23,457 nucleotides of DNA from CBDCLY01 sp965218715 (lineage in GTDB: Bacteria; Bacteroidota; Bacteroidia; Flavobacteriales_E; Vicingaceae). The number at the start of each line of letters is the position of its first letter. Position 1 is the first letter of the stretch. Under the pieces are notes generated by a model. The model made no database searches. It saw nothing but the letters and a program-made list of their open reading frames with translations, and had not been told where the DNA came from. A program made the position numbers and the translations under genes. Location: the NCBI GenBank assembly GCA_965218715.1, contig CBDCLY010000023.1, forward strand, positions 1-23,457, read 5' to 3'. Of this stretch, positions 7,638 through 16,867 are shown piece by piece.

Positions 7638-8592
7638 ACCAAGAAGATTAAGAAGCAATGCTGCTATTCGGAATTTAGTTCGTGAACATCATTTAAGCGT
7701 TCATGATTTTATTTATCCAATGTTCATCGAAGAAGGGGAGGGCATCAAAAACGAAATTCGTTCGATGCCAGGAATTTATAGAACCTCTATAGACCAACTT
7801 GATGCTGAACTGAGCGAACTAAACGATTTAGGAATTCATGCCATCATGTTGTTTGGAATACCAAAACAAAAGGATGCCATTGGAAGCGAATCTTGGAATG
7901 ATGAAGCGGTTGTTCAAAAGGCAGCAAAGTACATCAAAAGCAAATACCCGCATTTTTACTTAATTGCTGATGTCTGTTTTTGTGAATATACAGATCATGG
8001 GCATTGCGGTGTACTAGATGGAGATACGGTTGACAATGATGCTACACTTCATAATTTAGAAAAACAAAGTCTTTCTATGGCCAAAGCTGGCTTCGATCAA
8101 TTGGCACCCTCCGGAATGATGGATGGCGCAATTGGGCAAATGAGGGATGCATTGGACCTGAATGGCTTTGAGAACATTTCCATTATGGCTTATGCGGTTA
8201 AATATGCTTCCGCTTTTTATGGTCCATTTAGAGATGCAGCAGACTCTGCCCCATCTTTTGGAGATAGAAAAACCTACCAAATGGATCCAGCAAATCGATT
8301 AGAAGGAATAAGAGAAGCTGTTCTAGATTATGAGCAAGGAGCCGACATTTTAATGGTAAAACCCGCAATGTCTTACTTGGATATAGTAAGTGATCTAAAA
8401 GAACAATTTGAAATTCCTATTGCTGCTTATAATGTGAGCGGTGAATACGCTATGGTGAAAGCGGCGGCTCAAAAAGGTTGGATAGATGGCGATAAAGTAA
8501 TGATGGAAAAATTACTGAGCATGAAACGTGCCGGGGCCTCAATAATCCTAAGCTACCATGCCAAAGAAGCTGCTAAGTTATTATCCCTTTAA
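7630..8592 (+). CDS. hemB: Porphobilinogen synthase (delta-aminolevulinic acid dehydratase)
   Basis: Condenses two 5-aminolevulinate molecules to porphobilinogen. 320 residues from ATG 7630 (a TTG at 7621 would add three). The zinc-type metal site is complete: DVCFCEYTDHGHCG with Cys116, Cys118 and Cys126. Both Schiff-base lysines are present: Lys191 in AYAVKYASAFYGPFR and Lys244 in DILMVKPAMSYLD. This predicts a Zn-dependent enzyme, not the Mg-only type with Asp in this loop. The start overlaps the hemD stop by 8 bases. Confidence 0.96.
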   Translation: MNRPRRLRSNAAIRNLVREHHLSVHDFIYPMFIEEGEGIKNEIRSMPGIYRTSIDQLDAELSELNDLGIHAIMLFGIPKQKDAIGSESWNDEAVVQKAAKYIKSKYPHFYLIADVCFCEYTDHGHCGVLDGDTVDNDATLHNLEKQSLSMAKAGFDQLAPSGMMDGAIGQMRDALDLNGFENISIMAYAVKYASAFYGPFRDAADSAPSFGDRKTYQMDPANRLEGIREAVLDYEQGADILMVKPAMSYLDIVSDLKEQFEIPIAAYNVSGEYAMVKAAAQKGWIDGDKVMMEKLLSMKRAGASIILSYHAKEAAKLLSL

Positions 8593-8614
8593 CCTATTTT
8601 AGAAATCTAGTTTC

Positions 8615-9910
8615 ATGAAGAATACAAATTCTAAACGCTTATTTGAAAGAGCAAAAACATCCCTAGTTGGTGGGGTTAATAGTCCAGTGAGAGCCTTTAA
8701 TTCTGTTGGTGGAAACCCTCTGTTCATAGATCGTGGCGAGGGAGTGTTCATTTATGATGTTGACGGCAATGAATACATTGATTTAGTCGGCTCCTATGGC
8801 CCGATGATATTGGGTCATGCCCACCCAAAGGTAAATGAAGCAGTTAAGTCAGCGATCGATAAAAGTTATGCTTTTGGAGCTACTTCCAATGACGAAATTG
8901 AATTGGCGGAATTGGTGAAGGAAGCTTTTCCTCAAGTAGATAAAGTCCGTTTTGTAAATTCGGGAACTGAGGCCGTATTTTCTGCCATTCGATTGGCAAG
9001 AGCTGCCACAGGAAGAAATAAGATCATCAAGTTTGCAGGTTGTTATCACGGTCATTCAGATGCTTTATTAGTCGCAGCTGGCTCAGGATTGATGACCTTA
9101 GGTTTGCCAGGAAGTGAAGGGGTGCCAAAAGAGGCGGTTAAAGATACCTTGATTGCCAATTACAATGACTTGGAAAGTGTGAAACTTCAATTGGAAAGAA
9201 ATGCGAATGAAGTAGCAGCCATTTTTATTGAACCAGTTGCTGGTAATATGGGTGTAGTTATTCCTGAAATGGAATTTTTTAAAGGATTAAAAAAATTAGC
9301 TGAAAAGCATGGTGCATTGCTAGTCATCGATGAAGTAATGACCGGTTTCAGAAGTAAGTTTGGTGGAGCGCAAGATCATTTTGGAATTGAGGCGGATATT
9401 ACCTGTTTAGGTAAAGTTATTGGAGGTGGATTGCCAGTGGGAGCTTATGCCGCCAAAGCGAGCATCATGGACAATGTTTCACCCCTTGGTGGTGTCTATC
9501 AAGCTGGCACCTTATCTGGGAGTCCAATAGCAATGGCATGTGGATTGGCCACATTAAGAGCGTTAAAACAACAAGATTATTCAAGAGCCAACCACCTTGG
9601 AAAAGAGGTAAAAGAGACATTGTTAGATGCAGCGAAAGAAAATGGATTTGACATCCAAGTCAATCAATTTGGATTGATGGTAAATCCTTTTTTCACCTCA
9701 GAACAGGTGAGAGATTTTGAAACCGCGCAAAGCTCTAATACCGAATTGTTTGCAAAATTCTTTTGGGCATTGGCAGAAGCTGGATTGTACATTCCACCTT
9801 CTCAATTTGAAGCTTGGTTTCTACCAATTACCATGAAAGATGATGAACTTTCATCAGTGAAAAGTAAAATTCATCAAGCATTTAAACAATTAGCAAAACA
9901 GACTGCATAA
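8615..9910 (+). CDS. hemL: Glutamate-1-semialdehyde 2,1-aminomutase
   Basis: Converts glutamate-1-semialdehyde, the HemA product, to 5-aminolevulinate with PLP. 431 residues, full length. Motifs: SLVGGVNSPVRAF at the N-terminus, NSGTEA (115-120), CYHGHSD (143-149), the cofactor Asp239 in VIDEVMTGFR and the PLP Lys267 in CLGKVIGGGLPVGA. It starts 23 bases after hemB and ends 9 bases before hemE, so it lies within the same operon. Confidence 0.96.
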   Translation: MKNTNSKRLFERAKTSLVGGVNSPVRAFNSVGGNPLFIDRGEGVFIYDVDGNEYIDLVGSYGPMILGHAHPKVNEAVKSAIDKSYAFGATSNDEIELAELVKEAFPQVDKVRFVNSGTEAVFSAIRLARAATGRNKIIKFAGCYHGHSDALLVAAGSGLMTLGLPGSEGVPKEAVKDTLIANYNDLESVKLQLERNANEVAAIFIEPVAGNMGVVIPEMEFFKGLKKLAEKHGALLVIDEVMTGFRSKFGGAQDHFGIEADITCLGKVIGGGLPVGAYAAKASIMDNVSPLGGVYQAGTLSGSPIAMACGLATLRALKQQDYSRANHLGKEVKETLLDAAKENGFDIQVNQFGLMVNPFFTSEQVRDFETAQSSNTELFAKFFWALAEAGLYIPPSQFEAWFLPITMKDDELSSVKSKIHQAFKQLAKQTA

Positions 9911-9919
9911 TTTATATCC

Positions 9920-10945
9920 ATGACATTATTTAACGATTGCTTTTTAAAAGCTTGTAGACAAGAAGAAACTGATAGACCACCAGTCTGGTTCATGAGACAA
10001 GCTGGTAGATACCAAGAGAAGTATAGAGCAATTCGAAAAAAACACAGCTTGGTAGACATCTGTAAAATACCAGAAGTTTGTGCAGAGGTGACCTTACTCC
10101 CAATAGAGCAATTTGGTTTTGATGCTGCAATTGTTTTTTCCGACATCATGATTCCTCTTGAGCCAATGGGAATAGATTTTGAATATAAACCTGGAGTGGG
10201 TCCAATTATTCATAATCCGATTAAAAATGTAAAAGACGTACATCAACTTAAAGACCTTGATTTTGGTAAAGACTTATTGTACACTGGCGAAAGTTTAGGC
10301 CTATTGAAAAAAGCCCTTAATGTGCCTTGCATCGGTTTTGTAGGTGCGCCATTTACACTTGCTAGTTACATGCTGGAAGGCGGCCCTTCTAAGAATTACA
10401 TCAAGATGAAGTCCTTCATGTACCAGGAAGAAGAGGCTTGGCATGCGCTAATGGATAAGCTTGCTGTTAACATGGCAAACTACCTTCTTTTTCAAGTAGA
10501 CAGTGGAGCCATGGCCCTCCAAATTTTTGATAGCTGGGTAGGGGCTTTAAGTTTGGCAGATTACACACGTTTTGTATTGCCACACATGAATAAAATGCTT
10601 GAGATGCTGAAAGCAAAAACCAATGTTCCTATCATTATGTTTGGGGTAAATGCAGTCCACCTTATGGGGGCAATGAAATCAACCGGAGCTGATGTTTTAG
10701 GCGTAGATTGGAAAACTGATTTAATGCAAGCTTGGACTGATCTCAATTTTGAAACTGCGGTTCAAGGAAATCTAGATCCAACCTTATTGTTTGCTAAATG
10801 GCCATTGATAGAAGAGCGAGCCAAAATTTTACTTGATGAGGTAAAGAACAGACCTGGTTTCATTTTTAACCTTGGCCATGGAATTTTGCCTGGAACTCCT
10901 GAACAAAATGTTGGTGATCTAGTGAAATTGATTCAATCTACTTAG
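9920..10945 (+). CDS. hemE: Uroporphyrinogen decarboxylase
   Basis: Decarboxylates the four acetate side chains of uroporphyrinogen III to give coproporphyrinogen III. 341 residues, normal length. Signature RPPVWFMRQAGRY (19-31) holds the substrate-binding arginines; FSDIMIPLEPMG carries the catalytic Asp75; FNLGHGILPGTPEQNV lies near the C-terminus. It is the last gene of the operon: coproporphyrinogen oxidase, protoporphyrinogen oxidase and ferrochelatase are not in this window. Its 3' end overlaps the convergent recJ by 8 bases with no terminator hairpin between them. Confidence 0.96.
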   Translation: MTLFNDCFLKACRQEETDRPPVWFMRQAGRYQEKYRAIRKKHSLVDICKIPEVCAEVTLLPIEQFGFDAAIVFSDIMIPLEPMGIDFEYKPGVGPIIHNPIKNVKDVHQLKDLDFGKDLLYTGESLGLLKKALNVPCIGFVGAPFTLASYMLEGGPSKNYIKMKSFMYQEEEAWHALMDKLAVNMANYLLFQVDSGAMALQIFDSWVGALSLADYTRFVLPHMNKMLEMLKAKTNVPIIMFGVNAVHLMGAMKSTGADVLGVDWKTDLMQAWTDLNFETAVQGNLDPTLLFAKWPLIEERAKILLDEVKNRPGFIFNLGHGILPGTPEQNVGDLVKLIQST

Positions 10946-12656
10946 TGCTTCTTCGTATGCCTTTGACCATTAATTGAAGGCTTACATTACCTCGCCAATG
11001 GTTTTCTTCAAGTTGAAAAGCAATGTCGACTGCCTTTCCACTATTTAAAAGTGAAGCACTATTAATCTGATTAAAAGCGATACAAGCAATTCGTTCTTGA
11101 GCATCTTTATTTGGGCTGATGTCAAATTTTAAATGCTTTTCCTTCAAGACCTTTGCCTTTCCATTTAAGAAGGCATTTTTAAGAAGGAATATAGGTTGCA
11201 TATTCATTGGTCCAAATGGAGCCATCTGTTTAAGTATTTTAAAAAAGGAGGGATGAATCGAAGACCAATCCAATTCACAATCGATAAGAATTTCAGGTTG
11301 CAATTGATCTTCTGAAATCCTGCTCGCAACAACTTTCTCAAACTTATCTTTAAAGGCAGGAATGTTTCCAATGGGCATGGTTAAACCAGCCGCGTATTTA
11401 TGCCCTCCAAATTGAGTGAGTAAGTCTCCACATGCTTCAATGGCTTCATAAACACTAAAACCTTTCACAGATCTAGCTGAACCACTGGCTTTGCCATTGC
11501 TTTCCGTTAAAATGATGGTTGGTTTATAATATTGCTCAATGCATCTGGATGCAACAATGCCAATTACTCCCTTGTGCCAATTTTTATTGTAAAGAACTGT
11601 TGACCTTTTTTCTCTTTTTAAGTTGTCTTCAGCAATCATCTTTAGGGCTTCTAAAGTAATGCTTGCATCAATGGTTCTGCGGTCTAAGTTGTTTTCATTT
11701 ATTGCCGCAGTTCCCATTTGTGCTTCTACAGCACCTTCACTGATCATCAATTCAACCGCCTTTTTGCCGCTTTCCATTCTTCCTGCTGCATTAATTCTAG
11801 GTGCAAGAGTGAAAACAACATCCATAATGCTCAATTCAGGTTTATTGAAGTTCCCCATCCTTAACATTGTTCTAAAACCAAGATGCGGCGCTTCATTCAA
11901 TTGTTTTAAACCATAATAACAAAGTATCCTATTTTCTCCCGTAATGGGAACAATATCTGCAGCAATACTAACAGCAAGAAAATCTAAATAACCAAATAAT
12001 ACTTTTTGGTCATTCCCAGTGTGGTCGCACCAAGCTTGTAGTAGTTTAAATCCAACACCACAACCTGACAATTCTTTATAGGGATAATTGCAATCTTTTC
12101 TTTTTGGATCTAGAACAGCAGATGCCTTCGGAATAGTTTCACCAGGTGTGTGGTGGTCGCAAATGATAAAATCTACACCTTTTTCTTTTGCATATGCAAT
12201 TTTTTCAACGGCTTTAATTCCACAATCCAGAGCAATGATTAAGCTAATGTCGTTGTCGGCAGCAAAGTCAATTCCCTGAATGGAAATGCCATATCCTTCC
12301 TGGTATCGATCTGGAATATAATAATCCATGTTGGGATAAAAGCGATTGAGAAAATGGAAAACCATGGCTACCGAAGTGGTTCCATCTACATCATAATCAC
12401 CATAGATGAGGATGTTTTCTTCATTGTTCATCGCCAATACAATCCGATCTACAGCAGCTTGCATGTCTTGCATTAAAAATGGAGAATGCAATTCGTCTAA
12501 CGTGGGCCTGAAAAAAGATTTCGCTTTATCAAAAGTATTGATCCCTCTTTGAATCAATAGCCTAGATAATCTCAGGTCAAGATTATTCAATTGAGTGGAG
12601 AGGGATTTTATTTCTGCCTCATCATGTTCAGGCAATACCGTCCATCGATACTCCAT
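10938..12656 (-). CDS. recJ: Single-stranded-DNA-specific exonuclease RecJ
   Basis: 5'-3' ssDNA exonuclease for recombination and mismatch repair. 572 residues, typical length. DHH-domain motifs are present: YGDYDVDGTTS (DxD at 87-92), ALDCGI (~142-147), CDHHTPGE (DHH at 167-169), SIAADIVPITGENR, and the DHHA1 motif GGHKYAAGLTM, with the RecJ OB domain after it. The start codon lies directly next to the rsmI stop (no gap), so the two are co-transcribed. It is tail-to-tail with hemE. Confidence 0.96.
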   Translation of the reverse strand: MEYRWTVLPEHDEAEIKSLSTQLNNLDLRLSRLLIQRGINTFDKAKSFFRPTLDELHSPFLMQDMQAAVDRIVLAMNNEENILIYGDYDVDGTTSVAMVFHFLNRFYPNMDYYIPDRYQEGYGISIQGIDFAADNDISLIIALDCGIKAVEKIAYAKEKGVDFIICDHHTPGETIPKASAVLDPKRKDCNYPYKELSGCGVGFKLLQAWCDHTGNDQKVLFGYLDFLAVSIAADIVPITGENRILCYYGLKQLNEAPHLGFRTMLRMGNFNKPELSIMDVVFTLAPRINAAGRMESGKKAVELMISEGAVEAQMGTAAINENNLDRRTIDASITLEALKMIAEDNLKREKRSTVLYNKNWHKGVIGIVASRCIEQYYKPTIILTESNGKASGSARSVKGFSVYEAIEACGDLLTQFGGHKYAAGLTMPIGNIPAFKDKFEKVVASRISEDQLQPEILIDCELDWSSIHPSFFKILKQMAPFGPMNMQPIFLLKNAFLNGKAKVLKEKHLKFDISPNKDAQERIACIAFNQINSASLLNSGKAVDIAFQLEENHWRGNVSLQLMVKGIRRSTK

Positions 12657-13343
12657 TTACTTCTTTTTTTTATCGGATTTTCCATCAACTACTAGAACAA
12701 TTTCCCCCTTTAGGGTATTGTTTTCAAAATGAGTGGCAACTTCCAACAATGTTCCTCTTTGAGTTTCTTCAAAAAGCTTGCTGATTTCTCTGCTTACCGA
12801 GCATTGGCGTTCTTCTCCAAAAAACTCTACCATCTGTTTTAAGCTTTTAAGTAATCGATGAGGGGATTCATAAAAAACCATGGTTCTTGTTTCTTCACTT
12901 AATAGCGTTAACCTGGTTTGCCTGCCTTTTTTATGAGGAAGAAAGCCTTCAAAAACAAATTTTTCACAAGGCAATCCAGAATTGACCAAAGCTGGAATTA
13001 GAGCATTTGCTCCAGGTAAAGTGCAAATAGGAATGTTTTCTTTAATACAGGCTCTCAATAAAAAGTAACCAGGGTCTGAAATGCCAGGACTGCCTGCATC
13101 GCTAACCATCGCCATCTTTTCTCCAGACTGCAAGCGTTCTATTAATCGTGAGGTAATCTTATGCTCATTGTGTTGATGATAGGATTGAGTTGGGGTGTCG
13201 ATCTCGTAATGCTGTAGTAACTTTTTACTGGTTCTGGTGTCTTCACATAAGATGATATCCACCTCTTTTAAGACTTCAATTCCTCTAAAAGTAAAGTCCT
13301 TTAAGTTGCCAATAGGGGTAGGAACTAAGTATAAAATCGACAT
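12657..13343 (-). CDS. rsmI: 16S rRNA (cytidine-1402 2'-O) methyltransferase RsmI
   Basis: Adds the 2'-O-methyl at C1402 in the ribosomal decoding centre using SAM. 228 residues, normal for the family. Tetrapyrrole-methylase fold motifs: YLVPTPIGNLKDFTFRG at the start, CEDTRTSKKLL (34-44), VSDAGSPGISDPGYFL (~79-94) and VFYESPHRLLKSL. The ATG is confirmed by the conserved N-terminus. A -7 box lies only 4 bases upstream, so the message may be leaderless. Confidence 0.95.
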   Translation of the reverse strand: MSILYLVPTPIGNLKDFTFRGIEVLKEVDIILCEDTRTSKKLLQHYEIDTPTQSYHQHNEHKITSRLIERLQSGEKMAMVSDAGSPGISDPGYFLLRACIKENIPICTLPGANALIPALVNSGLPCEKFVFEGFLPHKKGRQTRLTLLSEETRTMVFYESPHRLLKSLKQMVEFFGEERQCSVSREISKLFEETQRGTLLEVATHFENNTLKGEIVLVVDGKSDKKKK

Positions 13344-13347
13344 GCAT

Positions 13348-13355
13348 CAAATGTA
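13348..13355 (-). promoter_or_regulatory. -7 box TACATTTG for rsmI-recJ
   Basis: Exact TAnnTTTG match on the minus strand, 4 bases before the rsmI ATG, which would place the transcription start at or next to the start codon. A TTTG further upstream has a slightly long spacing (26 bases). Confidence 0.4.
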
Positions 13356-13426
13356 AGCTTTTCGCCATTCGATTATTAATTCAAATCGGGACAAAATTTT
13401 TCTTTTAAATAGCGTTAATTTGTGGC

Positions 13427-14189
13427 ATGCAAGTGAAATTATCAGTGGTAATCATCACCTTTAATGAGGAGAGAAACATTGCAAGGTGCTTAGACTCAAT
13501 TCAAGATGTTGCAGATGAAATTATTGTAGTTGATTCATTTTCAATAGACCAAACAGCAAGCATTTGCGCAGGGTATGATTTGCGCTTTATTGGAACATGC
13601 ATTTGAAGGACACATTCAACAGAAGAACTGGGCAAAAGACCAAGCCCAATACGATTATATTTTGTCATTGGATGCTGATGAAGCATTAGATGAGGAACTA
13701 AAATTGGCAATCCTAGAGGCCAAATCAAATTGGAATTTTGACGCCTTTGAATTGAATCGATTAACCAATTATTGTGGAAAATGGATTCGACATTCTGGTT
13801 GGTACCCAGACATCAAACTGAGATTGTTTAATCGCAATAAGGGTGCTTGGGGTGGAACCAACCCCCACGATAAATACCTTCCTGTGCCAGGCTCTAAACT
13901 AGGACGATTAAAAGGACATTTATTGCACTATTCCTTTTATACCAGAGAGCAACACATCAAGCAAATTCATTATTTCTCCGACATAGCATCAAAAGCACTT
14001 TATGAAAAGGGGAAACGCTCATCTTGGCTAAAGATCATGATCAAACCCTTAGCAAGGTTTTTAAAAGCCTTTGTTGTTCATCTAGGGTTTTTAGATGGGA
14101 AAGAAGGTTTTGCCATCAGTCGCTTATCAGCGTATTCAAACTTTTTGAAGTATAGGAAGCTGTATCAAATTCAGAAAGGAAATGTCTAA
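13427..14189 (+). pseudogene. Family 2 glycosyltransferase (WaaE/KdtX-like), one-base frameshift
   Basis: GT-A glycosyltransferase resembling beta-1,4-glucosyltransferases of LPS core synthesis. The N-terminal part begins at ATG 13427 (LSVVIITFNEERNIARCLDS, then ADEIIVVDSFSIDQT) and stops at a TGA near 13617. The rest is in another frame: EHAFEGHIQQKNWA, LSLDADEAL (metal-binding DxD), SGWYPDIKLRLF. Removing one G from the GG at 13592-13593 restores RFIEHAFEGH and one 253-residue protein. Everything else is conserved, so this is probably a sequencing error and the gene is probably functional. Its last 8 bases overlap the next glycosyltransferase. Confidence 0.85.
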
Positions 14190-15283
14190 AACTCATAAAA
14201 TACTGCATGTTGTAACTGCCTTGTCTTGGAGAGGCGGAGAGCAGCAAGTGGCTTATTTGTTAGAAGAATTGAAGGAAAAAATTCAGCAAGTTGTGCTCTG
14301 TTCCGCAGGTTCAAAAATGGAGGAATATTGCCAAAAAAACGGACATAAACATTACACCAATACAAAAGGAAGCGGCATTGATATTTCATACGCAAGAAAG
14401 ATCAAGTCTATTTGTAAAAAGGAAGCAATAACGCTTTGTCATTTGCACGATGCACATGCTCATACTTATGCTATTCTAGCTGCCGACTTGTTTGCCAATA
14501 AAGCAGATCTTATTTTAAGTAGAAGAGTAGATTTTCCAATTAAGCAGAAATGGACTTCTACCTACAAGTACAATCACCCTAAGATTAAACGAATATTATG
14601 CGTTAGCAAGGCGATACTTGAAATCAGTAAAAAGGGCATTAAAGACGAATCAAAATTATACGTAGTGTATTCTGGCATTGATACCAAAAAGTTTGCAGAA
14701 AAGAGTGGGAGATTAAGAAAAGAGTTGCAGTTCAATTCAGAAAAATTTCTAGTAGGGAATACTTCTGCTTTGGCAGATCATAAAGATTATTTCACTTTTA
14801 TTGATGCCTGCTGCTTGGCAAAAAAGGAGATCGAAAAGATGCAGGTGCTAGTCTTTGGAGATGGACCAATGAAAGAAGAGATTACTAATTATGCTAAGAA
14901 AAGTACCATAGCAGATTCGATTCATTTTTTAGGGTTCAGGTCAGATGTACCGCAAGTATTAGCCGATTTGAATGTATTTTTTATTAGCTCCAAAACAGAA
15001 GGCCTAGGCACTTCAATCTTGGATGCATTTGCCTGTGCTTTGCCAGTGGTAGCAACTAATGCAGGCGGGATTCCAGAGTTGGTAAAAAACGAGGTAACCG
15101 GCTTGTTGGCACCGGTTGGTGATGTTGAAAAATTAGCTAGCCATTTGAAATTGTTTTCAAAAGAGACAGATTTGGCGCTAAAGCTAGGACAAAATGCTAG
15201 AAAATTTGTGGCAGATTTTGACAAACAAAAAAACTGCTCAACTTAGTTTAGATCATTATTTGAAGGTTCTTTCTGCCGACTAG
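14182..15283 (+). CDS. Family 4 glycosyltransferase, probable 3' frameshift
   Basis: GT-B fold transferase using an NDP-sugar in polysaccharide or LPS assembly. N-terminal lobe: KILHVVTALSWRGGEQQVA (the glycine-rich acceptor loop). C-terminal lobe: VYSGIDTKKF, VLVFGDGPMKEEI, LGFRSDVPQVLADLNVFFIS, and the donor-binding region SSKTEGLGTSILDAFACALPVVATNAGGIPE, split here for reading at its conserved E-x7-E. As written the frame stops at 15246, right after an A7 run (15227-15233). With one A fewer it continues TAQLSLDHYLKVLSAD to a TAG at 15281, giving 366 residues and a normal C-terminal helix. It is coupled to the preceding glycosyltransferase. Confidence 0.87.
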
Positions 15284-16865
15284 GGATTCCTAAACAGATC
15301 AAGCTATAAAATACACTGAAAAAAGAAACGCCTGCTTGTGTTTCTAGAGTGTCTTCACTTAGAAACGACAATCCTGCAATGCTAAGAAATAACAAATAAA
15401 GTAGCTTCTTGTCTTTTTCTAAATGGATTAATGGATACACTAAATAGATGAAAAAATAAATTAATCCTATAATTCCAAAGGCCATCCAAATACTAAGGAA
15501 TTGCTGATGAGGTCTTCTCTGGTATTTCTCTGCCAATTTTGACTTGTCTTTGCTGTACTGGGCCTTCATAGAGTCGTTTATGTCTCCTGTTCCAACACCT
15601 AAAATAAAATTGCTTTTTATTATTCGACAGGCAGTCATCCAATATTCTAAGCGCATGGAAAGCGAATAACCATTAACCTCGCCTAATTTAAAGTAATGGT
15701 CCAATTCGTAAATGCTTTGATAAATTCTATTTTGAATTGGATTGTGGTAGAGGTAGAATTGATTAGCAATTCCATTCTCTATTGCTCTAATTTCCTTAAT
15801 GCTTAATTTGTTAATGGCCTCCTTGTCTTTTTTTTGCCCCTTAGACGATAAGTAACGAAATAAGGTATTGAATAATTTATTTCCTTTTTTATCCTTTCCA
15901 TCAAGGTCCAACTCACTTTTACTTTTCCAAGTTTTATTTGCCTCTTTCCAGGCAATAAAGCGCCAAATGTATACCCCATTTTCCTTTATTCTTGAATCTG
16001 CATTGTGCCAATATTGTTCTCCGCTTTTTGTTTTTTGATTGAGAATTTCTTGATCATATCCGGTTTCAATTTCTGTGTAATAGGCAGAATAAATGGGCTG
16101 AAAATAATAGAAGAGCAAAACAAATGATCCTAGAATTAAGGGAATGGGAATTAGTTTCACGGAAGTGAATTTACTTTTCCAAAACCAGGATACCAGCCAA
16201 ATGGATAGTGCCAAAATTCCCAATACCAATCCAGTACTTAACTCAAACCAGAATAGACAAATGAACAACCAGACAATCAAAAGCAATAAGATGACTTTCT
16301 GCCATGATTTAAATACTTGAAGAAAATTTAGAATCAGCACACAAGCGAATGCCAATACCAAACCATACCTGATGTGCGAAACCCCTACCGACAATTCTCT
16401 TTTGTCGATTATGGGGTCACCAATAATTCCAAGGGATTTTCCTAGGCTAACTAAACTGATAATAAAGGTAGAAATCAGAAATAAAGTCAAAAGAGATTTC
16501 CACTCCTTTTTGCTTAAGCTTTCAGTGCTCCCTACGACTAATGGAATCAAGATAAGTGGCACCTTGTTAATGATGTCTTTCCACGCGTCTGCTTGATTGC
16601 TTGAATAGAGTGCTCCCAATAGGTGCAGGCTAAAAAACCCAACACTCAACAATACAATTGGGCTATTGCGGATTGCTTTAAGCTTATGGCTAAAATTTAA
16701 ATCCAATAGGTGATTGAAGAAGATAAAAAATCCTCCTAAACTCATCAATAAGTTGGACCAGCTAAGTCCACTTAATATCATTAATAAGCCAAGTAAATAA
16801 AGGTTTCTATGGTTGATCCATTTTCCAATTGGGTAAGAATTAAACAATCGATCAATTAGGCCCAT
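15243..16865 (-). CDS. O-antigen ligase / polymerase-like membrane protein
   Basis: 540 residues with about ten predicted transmembrane helices. There is one large hydrophilic loop, residues ~258-455, which contains charged and Lys-rich stretches (KSKSELDLDGKDKKGNK). The Wzy/WaaL hallmarks are RLEYW (405-409), LGVGTGDI (422-429) and RPHQQFLSIW (451-460, the conserved His), followed by the last helices. Such proteins ligate or polymerise lipid-linked polysaccharide at the periplasmic face. It begins 2 bases after the ctpA stop and is convergent with the glycosyltransferase pair. Ligase versus polymerase cannot be told from sequence alone. Confidence 0.8.
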   Translation of the reverse strand: MGLIDRLFNSYPIGKWINHRNLYLLGLLMILSGLSWSNLLMSLGGFFIFFNHLLDLNFSHKLKAIRNSPIVLLSVGFFSLHLLGALYSSNQADAWKDIINKVPLILIPLVVGSTESLSKKEWKSLLTLFLISTFIISLVSLGKSLGIIGDPIIDKRELSVGVSHIRYGLVLAFACVLILNFLQVFKSWQKVILLLLIVWLFICLFWFELSTGLVLGILALSIWLVSWFWKSKFTSVKLIPIPLILGSFVLLFYYFQPIYSAYYTEIETGYDQEILNQKTKSGEQYWHNADSRIKENGVYIWRFIAWKEANKTWKSKSELDLDGKDKKGNKLFNTLFRYLSSKGQKKDKEAINKLSIKEIRAIENGIANQFYLYHNPIQNRIYQSIYELDHYFKLGEVNGYSLSMRLEYWMTACRIIKSNFILGVGTGDINDSMKAQYSKDKSKLAEKYQRRPHQQFLSIWMAFGIIGLIYFFIYLVYPLIHLEKDKKLLYLLFLSIAGLSFLSEDTLETQAGVSFFSVFYSLICLGIPSRQKEPSNNDLN

Positions 16866-16867
16866 AT

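Noticed and set aside
8056..8280. Minus-strand ORF inside hemB
   Set aside because: Antisense shadow of a strongly conserved gene, with no recognisable protein features.
13427..15283. Horizontally acquired polysaccharide island
   Set aside because: No integrase, IS element, tRNA or flanking repeats, and base composition looks the same as that of neighbours.
16372..16596. Plus-strand ORF inside the ligase gene
   Set aside because: Shadow frame; the opposite strand encodes transmembrane helices and conserved Wzy/WaaL motifs.
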